From Rhizobium sp. (GTDB lineage: Bacteria; Pseudomonadota; Alphaproteobacteria; Rhizobiales; Rhizobiaceae): a DNA stretch of 64,000 bases. A program made the translations under genes and the position numbers. The stretch is from positions 1 through 64,000 of the forward strand of contig JAHHDR010000023.1 of assembly GCA_019739215.1 (NCBI GenBank), read 5' to 3'. Within the stretch, counting starts at the first letter, position 1. The number at the start of each line of letters is the position of its first letter. Positions 44,455 to 53,215 of this stretch are shown here, piece by piece. The notes below the pieces were generated by a model. The model was given only the letters and a program-made list of their open reading frames with translations. It did no database searches and was not told the origin of the DNA.

Positions 44455-45357
44455 TCAGCGAAGCGTCTTGAGCCAGTTGACGAGATCGATCAGTCCAGCC
44501 TTGCGCGCCTTGGCGGGCGGATAGACGAGACAATAGGGATGGCCGAGCGCAAGCGGCCGCTCGTCGATTGTGATCAGCCGGCCTGCCGCGAGATCGTCCG
44601 ATCCCATATGCCGCTGCCCGAGTGCCACGCCGACTCCGCGCAGGGCGAGGTCGAGCGCGAGACTGGACGAGCCGACGCGATAGCCGAGCGTCTCGTCGGG
44701 CACGCGGTCGCCGGCCGCCGCGAGCCAGAGCTGCCATGTCGGATGCGAGATGAAGGACGGACCCCAATTGGTATGGATGAGGTCGTCATCCGGCACGGCC
44801 GAAAGACCGAGCCGGACGGCGTCCGCGTTGCGCGCGGCATAGTCCGGGCTGCACATCGGCACGACCTCGTCCTGCATCAGGGGCACGGAGACCATGTCGG
44901 GATAGTGATTTAGCCCGTAGGATAGCCTCAGGTCGATCTCGTGCCGGGTGAAGTCGACGAGATCCTCCTCCGAACGCAGTTCGAAGCGCAGATTGGGGGC
45001 CTTCTGCCGGTAGAGCGCCAACTGCGGCGCGACCCAGCGTTCCGCCATCGACGGCACGGAACTGATCACCAGCCGCGACCGCGCCCGGCCGGATACGACC
45101 TGCTCCGTCAGTGCCGAGATCGACTGCAACGCATCGGACGCACCGGAATAGATCGTCTGCCCGGCATCCGTCAGCGCGATGCGGTTGTTGTAGCGGCGGA
45201 ACAGCCGCTTTCCGAGGAAATCCTCGAGGTTCTTGACTTGCTGGCTGACCGCCGCGGGCGATACGCCCAGTTCGTCGGCCGCGCCGACGTAGCTGCCATT
45301 GCGTGCCGCGGACTCGAAAGCTCTCAGCGCATTTAGCGGCGGCAAGGGATGTTTCAT
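44455..45357 (-). CDS. LysR-family regulator (GcvA-like)
   Basis: A 300-residue LysR-type regulator. The N-terminus PPLNALRAFESAARNGSYVGA with ELGVSPAAVSQQVKNLEDFLG (helix-turn-helix) and LFRRYNNRIALTDAG matches the GcvA-like subgroup. An effector domain follows (ELRSEEDLVDFTRHEIDLRLSYG). It is divergent from the 2OG-Fe(II) oxygenase/Rieske oxygenase genes, separated by 95 bases that contain a perfect 13-base palindrome. It is therefore the likely activator of those two genes. The effector is unknown, probably the amine substrate or a product. Confidence 0.92.
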   Translation of the reverse strand: MKHPLPPLNALRAFESAARNGSYVGAADELGVSPAAVSQQVKNLEDFLGKRLFRRYNNRIALTDAGQTIYSGASDALQSISALTEQVVSGRARSRLVISSVPSMAERWVAPQLALYRQKAPNLRFELRSEEDLVDFTRHEIDLRLSYGLNHYPDMVSVPLMQDEVVPMCSPDYAARNADAVRLGLSAVPDDDLIHTNWGPSFISHPTWQLWLAAAGDRVPDETLGYRVGSSSLALDLALRGVGVALGQRHMGSDDLAAGRLITIDERPLALGHPYCLVYPPAKARKAGLIDLVNWLKTLR

Positions 45358-45371
45358 GTCTGCCTCAGATT

Positions 45372-45384
45372 TCCTGATTCAGGA
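45372..45384. promoter_or_regulatory. 13-base palindrome, candidate LysR operator
   Basis: The sequence TCCTGATTCAGGA is a perfect inverted repeat around a central T and fits the T-N11-A pattern of LysR binding sites. It lies in the 95-base divergent region between the LysR gene and the 2OG-Fe(II) oxygenase gene. Confidence 0.55.
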
Positions 45385-45452
45385 TAAGAATTTTGCCCGT
45401 TGAGTAAAGCTCGAATGAGGGCAGGATGTTACGGACAACAATGGAGACTGAC

Positions 45453-46241
45453 ATGCGCGACCTTCTCGATCTCGACCGCTATCCCCTGCACCAGCCGGGC
45501 AGTGCGGCGTGGCTGGCCTTGGTGGACCGATGCCGTGCGGATCTCGACCGGGAAGGCATGTTCGATCTCGACGGTTTTGTTCGGCCGGAGGCGGTCGAGC
45601 GCACCATCGCCGAGGTGAAGCCGGTGCTGGATACGCTGTCTTTCGTCCATCGCCGAGCCCACAACGTCTATTTTCGCAAGGACGTGCCGGAACTGCCTGC
45701 CGACCATCCTGTTCTCGCCAAGGTCGAGACAATCAGTCATACGGTCTGCGCCGACCAGATCGCGGGCAGCGTCCCGGTCTGGATCTACGAGTGGCCGCAT
45801 TTCGCGGTCTTCCTCGCCGCCTGCATGCAGAAGGAAACGCTCTTCACCATGCGCGATCCGCTCGCACGCGTGAACGTCATGGGCTATCGCGAGGGCGAGG
45901 CGCTGAACTGGCATTTCGACCGCTCGGAATTCACCACCACCATCCTGTTCCAGAAGCCGGATCAGGGCGGGGACTTCCAGTATCGTTCCAATCTCCGCAG
46001 CGACACGGATCCGAATTATGACGGCGTGGTCAAGGTACTGCGCGGCGAGGATCCCGAGGTCCGCACGCTCTCGCTCAAGCCCGGGTCGCTCAATGTCTTC
46101 AAGGGCAAGAACACCATGCATCGCGTCACGCCGGTCAAGGGCGAGAAGGAGCGGCTGATCGCCGTCTACTCCTATTACGAACGGCCGGGCGTCACTTTCA
46201 CCAAGGAAGAACAGATGGGCTTTTACGGCCGCGCGGCCTGA
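45453..46241 (+). CDS. 2OG-Fe(II)-dependent oxygenase-like protein
   Basis: A 262-residue protein with a double-stranded beta-helix signature: NWHFDRSEFTTTILFQ supplies the HxD pair, and TMHRVTPVKGEKERLIAVYSY supplies the distal His and the Arg that would bind 2-oxoglutarate. It resembles the HalD/ArpA-domain group of amino-acid-type oxygenases, where lysine halogenases also belong; the Asp is retained here, so it is a hydroxylase rather than a halogenase. The substrate is unknown. ATG at 45453 has GGAG six bases upstream and is preferred to ATGs at 45426 and 45441. It is followed after 21 bases by the Rieske gene, so the two form an operon. Confidence 0.82.
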   Translation: MRDLLDLDRYPLHQPGSAAWLALVDRCRADLDREGMFDLDGFVRPEAVERTIAEVKPVLDTLSFVHRRAHNVYFRKDVPELPADHPVLAKVETISHTVCADQIAGSVPVWIYEWPHFAVFLAACMQKETLFTMRDPLARVNVMGYREGEALNWHFDRSEFTTTILFQKPDQGGDFQYRSNLRSDTDPNYDGVVKVLRGEDPEVRTLSLKPGSLNVFKGKNTMHRVTPVKGEKERLIAVYSYYERPGVTFTKEEQMGFYGRAA

Positions 46242-46262
46242 TCAAAACGAAAAGGGGACTGC

Positions 46263-47390
46263 ATGAGTGGAAGAACGGATTTGAGTGCCGCATTGGCCGA
46301 GCTTGAGAGCGCCGGCTACGAAAGTGCATGGTCGATGCCGGCATCCTATTATGCCGACCCGGAGATTCTCGCTCTCGAGAAAGAGCACCTGTTCGGCAAG
46401 GAATGGGTCTGTATAGGCCGTGTCGAGGAGGTCGCCGATCCTGGAGACAGCATGGCGTTCACGCTTTGCGAACAGCCGCTCGTCGCAGTCAGGGGCGATG
46501 ACTCCAAGATTCGCGTTTTCTCAAATGTCTGCCGCCATCGCGGCGCAATCCTGGTCGACGGCAAGAGCAAGGGCAGGCGCATCGTCTGCCCCTATCATCA
46601 TTGGTCCTACGATCTCGACGGGCGGCTTGCCGGCGCGCCGCGCATGGAAGCGCATTCGGGCTTCAGCAAGTCCGACTGTCGGCTGCCGGAATATGCAGTC
46701 GAGGAGTGGTGCGGCTTTCTCTTCACCACGCTTGCCGAAAATCCCGAGCCACTCGGTCCTCGGCTTGAGCCGCTCAAGGCTCGTATTGGCAACTATCACA
46801 TGGAGCAGATGAAGGTCCGCCACCTCGCCGACGAGATCTGGCACACCAACTGGAAGTGCCTGATCGAAAACTTCATGGAGGCCTACCACCTCTCGCCGCT
46901 GCACAGGACCACGCTTCATCCGGTCAATCCGACACGGCTCTGCACCCATTTTCCCGCGGGCGACGCCTATTTCGGCTATAATGCCGGCTATTCGCCCGAC
47001 CTTCCGCGATCGCAAAAGGGGCATCCGGACCTGACCGATGCGGAAGCCGACAATTGCGTGATGTTCGCGATCCCGCCGGGCCTCGTCTCGGGCTGCGGCG
47101 GCGACTACTCCTCCTTCATCTGCATCCAGCCCGAAACCATCGACCGTGTCCGGGCAAAGCTCGGCCTGATCTTCTACGGTGACGGCTGGACCGACGCCGA
47201 GATCGAGAAGGCGACCGTGCTGTTCAACGATACGATGTCGGAAGACAAGTCGGTTCTCGTTGGCCTGATGCGGGGCCTTGCTGCGAATGCCTATGCCCGC
47301 GGGCCACTGGCACCCGCGGATTTCGAAGGCAACGTGTTTGACTTCTATCGCTACTTCGGCCGGCGAATGGCAGCCGTCCTCCATCCCTGA
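46263..47390 (+). CDS. Rieske non-heme iron oxygenase, alpha subunit (betaine demethylase-like)
   Basis: A 375-residue ring-hydroxylating-type oxygenase. The Rieske 2Fe-2S cluster ligands are in CRHRGAIL and CPYHHWSYDLDG (CxH...CxxH). The mononuclear iron site is in ENFMEAYHLSPLHRTTLHP (two His). Sequence style matches choline monooxygenase, GbcA and stachydrine demethylase relatives, which remove N-methyl groups from betaines. Reductase and ferredoxin components are needed for turnover, and none is encoded within this window. It shares a transcript with the 2OG-Fe(II) oxygenase gene. This is the best candidate for the first demethylation of the imported betaine, in parallel to the MttB-like enzymes. 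Confidence 0.9.
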   Translation: MSGRTDLSAALAELESAGYESAWSMPASYYADPEILALEKEHLFGKEWVCIGRVEEVADPGDSMAFTLCEQPLVAVRGDDSKIRVFSNVCRHRGAILVDGKSKGRRIVCPYHHWSYDLDGRLAGAPRMEAHSGFSKSDCRLPEYAVEEWCGFLFTTLAENPEPLGPRLEPLKARIGNYHMEQMKVRHLADEIWHTNWKCLIENFMEAYHLSPLHRTTLHPVNPTRLCTHFPAGDAYFGYNAGYSPDLPRSQKGHPDLTDAEADNCVMFAIPPGLVSGCGGDYSSFICIQPETIDRVRAKLGLIFYGDGWTDAEIEKATVLFNDTMSEDKSVLVGLMRGLAANAYARGPLAPADFEGNVFDFYRYFGRRMAAVLHP

Positions 47391-47419
47391 AGCGCGGATT
47401 TGACCTCCGTCGAAGTCAG

Positions 47420-47435
47420 TTATACGATCGCTCAG
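47420..47435. promoter_or_regulatory. Candidate operator upstream of first binding-protein gene
   Basis: The sequence ttatacgatcgctcag has the half-site TATACGATC shared (as its reverse complement) with the site at 30162-30178 beside the BetI-like TetR gene. It lies about 135 bases before the first binding-protein gene. Similarity of nine central bases could be chance; a TetR-type operator is inferred. Confidence 0.35.
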
Positions 47436-47568
47436 CAAAGGCCGTCATTCGCAATCCCGGGCCCCGCGCCCGACAGGTTCTGGGCGGACGCTGCGCCGAG
47501 CCAATGCCGAATAAATCAACTCATAAGAACACGTGCAGGTAAGACTCCAATGAAAAACAGAGGGAACC

Positions 47569-49233
47569 ATGACCATCAACTTCAAGCTGCTCGACACGCT
47601 GCGCAGAGGCCGTAGCGAACATGAAAACCACCTCATCGACGGCCTGGTGACGGGCCGTGTCAGTCGCCGCGATTTCCTGCGCTTCGGATCGGTCCTCGGA
47701 CTGTCCTTGCCCTATATGGGCGCCCTGACCGGCGCCGTGGGCCTGAACTCCGCCATATCTGGTCGGGCTCTTGCCCAGACACCGGGCGGCACCATCCGCG
47801 TCGGCCAGATCGTGCCGGCCGCGGCGATCGAACCCGTCAAGCTGGCGGACGGCGGCGGCATCACCGTTCTCAGCCAGGTCGCCGAGACTCTCGTGCTGTC
47901 AGGGAAGGACCTGGTCGCCCGTCCACTGCTGGCCGAGAGTTGGTCGCCGAACAAGGACGGCTCTGTCTGGACCTTCAAGATCCGCAAGGGCGTGAAATTC
48001 CATGATGGCCGCGAATTGACCGCCGAGGATGTGGTCGCGTCGATCAATCGTATCGCCGATCCGGCCAACGGCTCGAACGCGCTGTCGGCCATGACCGGCG
48101 TTCTCTCGAAGGGCGGCGCCCGCAAGGCCGACGACTATACGGTGGAGTTCCATCTCGACGCGCCGAACGGCAGTTTCCCGTACACGATGTCGACCGACAA
48201 CTACAACGCCGTGATCGTGCCGCACGACTATGACGGCGACTTCGAAAGCAAGATGATCGGCACCGGCCCGTTCAAGCTCGAAAGCTATACCCAGAAAGTC
48301 GGCGCGGCCTTTGTGCGAAACGACAACTACTGGGGCGGCCAGGTCATGCCGGATCGCGTCGAGATATCGTTCTACGATGACTATCAACCGCAGGTTCTCG
48401 CATTGCAGGGCGGCGAGATCGACTTCATCCAGCAACTGCCCATCCTGCAGGCCGTCGGCATCCTCAACGATCCGAATATCGACATGATGTCGACGCCATC
48501 GCTGGCGCATCAGCAAGTTCACATGAACACCACGGCAGACGTGTTCAAGGACAAGCGCGTCCGCCAGGCCGTCGCGCTCTGTCTCGATCGTCCCGCCATC
48601 GTGGCGGGCCTGATGAAGGGCAAGGCCCAGATCGGCAATGACAGCCCGTTTGGCCATGCCTACCCCTATACCGACACCTCCGTTCCGCAGCGAAACAAGG
48701 ATGTCGCCAAGGCCAGGGAACTGATGGCCGCTGCAGGAATGGCCGACGGGTTCGAAGTCACGCTGACCACGGAAAAGTATCTGGAGATCCCGGACTATGC
48801 CGTGATCATCCAGAATGCGGTCAAGGAAATCGGTGTCAGGATCAATCTGAACATCATGGACCAGGGTTCCTATTACGCCGATGCGGTGCCGGGCAAATCG
48901 CCATGGCTCGATTCCGACCTGGGCATCACCGACTACGGTCATCGCGGTGTGCCGAACGTCTATCTTTCGGCGCCGCTCAAGAGCGACGGCACCTGGAATT
49001 CTGCCCGCTTCAAGAACAAGGAGTATGACAGCCTCGTGGCGAACTTCGTTGCAGCGCTCGACCTCGACGGCCAGAAAGCCGTGGCGGGCAAGATCCAGAC
49101 CCTGCTGCTCGACGAGACACCTTTGCTCTTCACCTATTTCTACGACTTCATGTCGGCGGGTAGAAGAGGTGCGACTGGCATCGAGGTGACGGCGATGAGC
49201 CACCTGTTCCTCAAGGACGCCAAGCTCGGCTAA
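47569..49233 (+). CDS. Peptide-type ABC transporter substrate-binding protein (copy 1, Tat signal)
   Basis: A 554-residue periplasmic binding protein of the SBP_bac_5 (dipeptide/oligopeptide/nickel) family. The N-terminus has a twin-arginine signal, GRVSRRDFLRFGSVLGLSLPY, cleaved probably after GRALAQ. Family pieces include VWTFKIRKGVKFHDGRELTA, the DDYTVEFHLD stretch and GTGPFKLESYTQKVGAAF. Tat export of such proteins is common in alphaproteobacteria. It is followed by a terminator-like hairpin and a close paralogue, then the permease and ATPase genes. The family binds peptides but also amines and sugars, so in this context a betaine or similar N-methylated compound is a likely ligand (inference). 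Confidence 0.93.
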   Translation: MTINFKLLDTLRRGRSEHENHLIDGLVTGRVSRRDFLRFGSVLGLSLPYMGALTGAVGLNSAISGRALAQTPGGTIRVGQIVPAAAIEPVKLADGGGITVLSQVAETLVLSGKDLVARPLLAESWSPNKDGSVWTFKIRKGVKFHDGRELTAEDVVASINRIADPANGSNALSAMTGVLSKGGARKADDYTVEFHLDAPNGSFPYTMSTDNYNAVIVPHDYDGDFESKMIGTGPFKLESYTQKVGAAFVRNDNYWGGQVMPDRVEISFYDDYQPQVLALQGGEIDFIQQLPILQAVGILNDPNIDMMSTPSLAHQQVHMNTTADVFKDKRVRQAVALCLDRPAIVAGLMKGKAQIGNDSPFGHAYPYTDTSVPQRNKDVAKARELMAAAGMADGFEVTLTTEKYLEIPDYAVIIQNAVKEIGVRINLNIMDQGSYYADAVPGKSPWLDSDLGITDYGHRGVPNVYLSAPLKSDGTWNSARFKNKEYDSLVANFVAALDLDGQKAVAGKIQTLLLDETPLLFTYFYDFMSAGRRGATGIEVTAMSHLFLKDAKLG

Positions 49234-49270
49234 GCGAGCCTCGAAGCCATCGGCCGGATGGTCCGGACCT

Positions 49271-49313
49271 AAACGCCCCGTCCTTGCGACACTCGCGGGG
49301 AGGGGGCGTTTTC
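49271..49313 (+). terminator. Terminator-like hairpin after first binding-protein gene
   Basis: Arms aaacgcccc and ggggcgttt flank a 25-base loop region with its own partial pairing, followed by a short T-run (gttttc). It lies about 38 bases after the stop of the first binding-protein gene. Confidence 0.7.
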
Positions 49314-49543
49314 AGCCATGCGTTCCGCTCGCTCACAAGACGAAATGAGTGCGATGCTTTGAGTGGTCCCGGTCATCCGCCAGGCGGCATCGGATAGGCT
49401 CCATGGAGCACCATCTCCGCACGAAGCAGCCCGTCCAATCCGGGTGACGGCTTCGCGCGGATTTTATCAATGCTGATCGGCAGTGTTGTCTGGAATGGAT
49501 GCACAAGAATGTTGCACCGCACACGATTGCCTATCCTTTCCGC

Positions 49544-49573
49544 TTGACACGGGTCAGGTTTGCGGCCTGAATA
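49544..49573 (+). promoter_or_regulatory. Promoter candidate for second binding-protein gene
   Basis: ttgaca at 49544-49549 is followed after 18 bases by tgaata at 49568-49573, about 67 bases before the ATG at 49640. The -35 is consensus and the -10 is weak, so this is a plausible but unproven sigma-70 promoter. Confidence 0.35.
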
Positions 49574-49639
49574 GGTTCATCGAATAAATCTATACATAAT
49601 AAGAAAACCGCCACGTTGTGATGAACAAAAGAGGGAACC

Positions 49640-51314
49640 ATGACCATCAATTTCAAGCTGTTGGACGCGCTACGCATCGGTCGTAGCCAACATGAAAACC
49701 ACCTTATCGACGGCCTCGTCGCGGGTCGCGTCAGCCGCCGCGAATTCCTGCGATTCGGCTCGGTACTCGGCCTGTCGCTGCCCTATCTCGGCGCAGTCAC
49801 CGGTGCGGTCGGCTTCAATGCCGCCACGTCAGGCCGCGCGCTGGCGCAGACGCCGGGTGGCACGATCCGCATGGGCATGCAGGTGCCGGCCGCCGCCATC
49901 GAACCCGTCAAGCTTGCCGATTCCGGCGGCGTGACCGTGATCAGCCAGGTCGCCGAAACGCTGGTTCTGTCGGGCCAGGATCTCGTCGCCCGTCCGCTGC
50001 TCGCCGAAAGCTGGGCACCCAACCAGGACGGTTCGGTCTGGACCTTCAAGATCCGCAAGGGCGTGAAATTCCATGACGGCCGCGAGATGACCGCCAAGGA
50101 CGTCGTCGCCTCGATCAACCGCATTGCCGACCCGGCCAACGGCTCCAACGCGCTGTCCGCGCTCAAGGGCGTTCTGTCCAAGGATGCCGCCAAGCAGGTC
50201 GATGACTACACTGTCGAGTTTCATCTCGATGCGCCGAATGGTGGCTTCCCCTATACGATGTCGACGGACAACTACAACGCCGTCATCGTGCCGCATGACT
50301 ATGACGGCGACTTTGAAAGCAAGATGATCGGCACTGGTCCGTTCAAGCTGGAAAGCTACACGCCGAAAGTCGGCGGCGTCTTCGTCCGCAACGACAATTA
50401 CTGGGCCGGCCAGGTCCTGCCGGACCGCGTCGAAGTCAGCTTCTACGAGGACTACCAGCCGCAGATCCTGGCCCTTCAGGGTGGCCAGGTCGACTACCTC
50501 AAGCAGGTCCCGATCCTGCAGGCCGCCGGCATCATGAACGATCCGGCGATCGAAATGCTGCCGATCCCCTCGGCTGCGCATTGCCAGGTACATATGCGCA
50601 CCGACAAGGCGCCGTTCACCGACAAGCGCGTCCGCCAGGCCATCGCGCTGACGCTCGACCGTCCGCGGATCGTCGCCGGTCTCATGCGCGGCAAGGCGCA
50701 GGTCGGCAACGACAGCCCGTTCGCATCGGCCTACCCGTCGACGGACAAGTCGGTTCCGCAGCGCGAGAAGGACATCGCCAAGGCCAACCAAGGAACTTCT
50801 GGCGGCTGCCGGCATGCCCGACGGCTTCGAGGTGACCTTGACGGCCGAAAAGTTCATCGAGATCCCTGATTACGCGGTCCTCATCCAGAACGCGGTCAAG
50901 GAAATCGGTGGCAAGATCAACCTCAACATCATGGACCAGGGCGCCTATTACGCCGACGCAGTCTACGGCAAGTCGCCGTGGCTCGACTCCGACATGGGCA
51001 TCACCAACTACGGTCACCGCGGCGTGCCGAACGTCTACCTGACCGCCCCGCTCAAGAGCGATGGCACCTGGAACTCGGCGCATTTCAAGAATGCCGAATA
51101 CGATGGCCTCGTGACCAGCTATATCGGTGCTCTCGATCTCGAGGCCCAGCAGGCTGCGGCAAGCAAGATTCAGACCTTGCTGCTTGACGAGACGCCGATC
51201 CTGTTCTCCTATTTCTACGACTACATGTCGGCCGCCCGGAAGGGCGTCACCGGCACGGAAGCAACGGCGATGGGACATGTCTTCTTCCAGAAGGCACAGG
51301 TCAGCGCCGGCTGA
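49640..51314 (+). pseudogene. Peptide-type ABC substrate-binding protein (copy 2), frameshifted
   Basis: A close paralogue of the binding protein at 47569, with the same Tat signal (SRREFLRFGSVLGLSLPY) and an almost collinear sequence. The frame is lost after EKDIAKAN. The DNA has a tandem duplication ccaa-ccaa at 50784-50791; removing one copy gives AKAKELLAAAGMPDGFEVTL and a 556-residue protein that matches the 554-residue paralogue to the end. The C-terminal part continues in frame to 51314. Unlike the other breaks in the window this one is a four-base duplication, so a genuine slippage mutation is a little more plausible. It is separated from the permease gene by a strong hairpin. Confidence 0.9.
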
Positions 51315-51327
51315 TAGGATCTGTCAG

Positions 51328-51356
51328 GCGATCCCGGCGGCTGCCGCCGGGATCGC
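51328..51356 (+). promoter_or_regulatory. Strong intercistronic stem-loop between binding protein and permease
   Basis: A perfect 13-base stem (gcgatcccggcgg / ccgccgggatcgc) with a three-base loop and no T-run. Such elements between a binding-protein gene and its permease genes typically protect the upstream mRNA from 3' decay or partly attenuate transcription, so that binding protein is made in excess. Function here is inferred. Confidence 0.7.
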
Positions 51357-51383
51357 GGACTTTGACGGCCGGGGAGAACGGCA

Positions 51384-52337
51384 ATTACGACTTACATTCT
51401 GAAGCGCTTTCTGCTGGCGCTGCTGACCCTTTGGCTGCTCAGCGTTCTGGTCTTCGCCGGCGCCCGCATGCTGCCCGGCAATGTCGGCCGTGCTATGCTC
51501 GGCCCCTTCGCCGACCAGGTGGCGGTCGATGCGCTCAACAAGGAAATGGGCACCGACAGGCCGCTCATCGTCCAGTATGGCAGCTGGGTCTCCGATCTCG
51601 CCCGGGGCGATCTCGGCACGTCCTATGCCTATCGCAAGCCGGTCTCGCAATTTCTGACCACCGCCGCCATCAATTCGGCCAAGCTCGCCGCTATTGTCTT
51701 CGTCATCGTGGTGCCGCTCGGGATTCTCGGCGGCATTGTCGCAGCGCTCTATCGCGGGCGATTGCCGGATAGAACGATCTCGATCACGGGCCTCTCGGCG
51801 ACGGTCGTGCCCGAATTCGTCTCCGGCATCGTGCTGATCCTGATCTTCGGCGTCTGGCTCAGATGGTTCCCGATTTCGGCAACGTGGCCGGCCAATTCCG
51901 GCTTCTTCACCCAGATCTATCATCTCATCCTGCCGGCCATGCCGCTGGTGCTGGTGCTGTTCGGCTATATCGCCCGCATGGCTCGCTCAGGCATGATCGA
52001 GGCGCTCGACAGTGAATACACCCGCACGGCCATCCTCAAGGGCCTGACCTATCCGCAGGTCATCTGGCGGCATGTGCTGCGCAATGCGCTGCTGCCGACC
52101 ATCAGTGTCATTGCCACCCAGACGGTCTTCCTCATTGGTGGCCTCGTCGTCATCGAGATCCTGTTTCGTTACCAGGGCATCGGCAGCCTGATCTACACGG
52201 CCGCCAACAAGAAGGACTTTCCCATGCTCCAGGCCGGGGTCATGGTCGTGGGCCTGCTCTTCATGGTCTCGACCTTCATCGCCGACCTGCTGCAGGCGGC
52301 GCTCAACCCGCGCATCCGGCTGGGAGGTCGCGCATGA
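51384..52337 (+). CDS. ABC transporter permease (DppB/OppB type) with ATT start
   Basis: A 317-residue inner-membrane permease of the peptide/nickel transporter family with about six helices. The first helix reads TTYILKRFLLALLTLWLLSV. The EAA-like loop is DSEYTRTAILKGLTYPQVIWRH. The only Met start (51468) would delete the first helix. The first suitable start is ATT at 51384, seven bases after a strong ribosome site (ggggaga); the normal protein would start MTTYILKRF. So either ATT initiates translation or an ATG has been altered. The stop overlaps the next permease start by four bases (ATGA). Confidence 0.87.
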   Translation: MTTYILKRFLLALLTLWLLSVLVFAGARMLPGNVGRAMLGPFADQVAVDALNKEMGTDRPLIVQYGSWVSDLARGDLGTSYAYRKPVSQFLTTAAINSAKLAAIVFVIVVPLGILGGIVAALYRGRLPDRTISITGLSATVVPEFVSGIVLILIFGVWLRWFPISATWPANSGFFTQIYHLILPAMPLVLVLFGYIARMARSGMIEALDSEYTRTAILKGLTYPQVIWRHVLRNALLPTISVIATQTVFLIGGLVVIEILFRYQGIGSLIYTAANKKDFPMLQAGVMVVGLLFMVSTFIADLLQAALNPRIRLGGRA

Positions 52338-53215
52338 GCGCCGACATCGCCCAGCCCTCTCGAGAAAAGGTCCAGTCCGTGTTCTGGACCGAGTTCCGCC
52401 AGAATGCGCGGCTCGTCTTTTCGTCCTGGACCTTCCTCGTCGGCGCCGTCATCGTGCTGTTCTGGGTTGGCTGTGCGATTTTCGGGCCGTCGCTGGTCCC
52501 GCATGATCCCTTCGCCGACGATATGCTGAATTCGCTGATGCCGCCCTCCGCGTCGAACTGGTTCGGGACCGACCAGCTCGGCCGCGACGTGTTCTCCCGC
52601 GTTATCGCGGGCGCGCGTGACATCCTCACCATCGCCCCGCTCGCGACCCTGCTTAGCACCGTGCTGGGCGCCGCCCTCGGGCTCACCATGGGCTATTTCG
52701 GCGGCATCATCGATGAAGTGGTGAGCCGGATCGTCGATGCGGTCCTGGCGCTGCCCACCGTCATCGTCGCGCTCTTGGCGCTCACCGCACTCGGCACGTC
52801 CAACATGACGGTGCTGTTCGTAATTGGCTTCAGCTACACGCCGATCATCGCCCGCACCGTGCGCGCCAGCGTCATCGCCGAACGCGATCTGGACTATGTC
52901 GCGGCAGCGGAACTCCGCCGCGAGAACCGTCTCTACATCATGTTCATCGAGATCCTGCCCAATGTGATGGGTCCGATCCTTGTCGAGGCAACCGTGCGCC
53001 TCGGCTATTCGATCTTCACCGTGGCGACACTGTCCTTCATCGGCTTCGGCATCCAGCCGCCGTCGCCGGACTGGGGCCTGTCGATCTCGCAGAACTACGG
53101 CATGATCACGGGTGGCTTCTGGTGGACGGTGCTGTTCGACAGCCTTGCCATCGCCTCTCTCGTCATCGGCGTGAACCTGATGGCCGACGGCATCCAGGGG
53201 GCGCTGGATGACTGA
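52334..53215 (+). CDS. ABC transporter permease (DppC/OppC type)
   Basis: A 293-residue permease, second membrane subunit of the peptide-type importer. The N-terminal region includes FLVGAVIVLFWVGCAIFG, and the family sequence SASNWFGTDQLGRDVFSRVI is intact. The EAA-like loop follows at VIAERDLDYVAAAELRREN. The C-terminus [13 protein letters not shown] is typical. The start overlaps the upstream permease stop (ATGA) and the stop overlaps the ATPase start, so the three genes are translationally coupled. Confidence 0.94.
   Translation: MSADIAQPSREKVQSVFWTEFRQNARLVFSSWTFLVGAVIVLFWVGCAIFGPSLVPHDPFADDMLNSLMPPSASNWFGTDQLGRDVFSRVIAGARDILTIAPLATLLSTVLGAALGLTMGYFGGIIDEVVSRIVDAVLALPTVIVALLALTALGTSNMTVLFVIGFSYTPIIARTVRASVIAERDLDYVAAAELRRENRLYIMFIEILPNVMGPILVEATVRLGYSIFTVATLSFIGFGIQPPSPDWGLSISQNYGMITGGFWWTVLFDSLAIASLVIGVNLMADGIQGALDD

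Larger units (their letters stand above)
49234..49639. other. Intergenic region between the two binding-protein genes
   Basis: A 406-base gap. It begins with a rho-independent terminator-like hairpin (49271-49313) and ends with a promoter candidate and the ribosome site of the second binding-protein gene (agaggg at 49630-49635). Between them I see no gene, RNA or repeat. It suggests that the two paralogues can be transcribed separately. Confidence 0.55.

Noticed and set aside
47400..47615. A 71-codon plus-strand frame before the first binding-protein gene
   Set aside because: It runs into the start of the real gene in another frame and has no ribosome site or homology.
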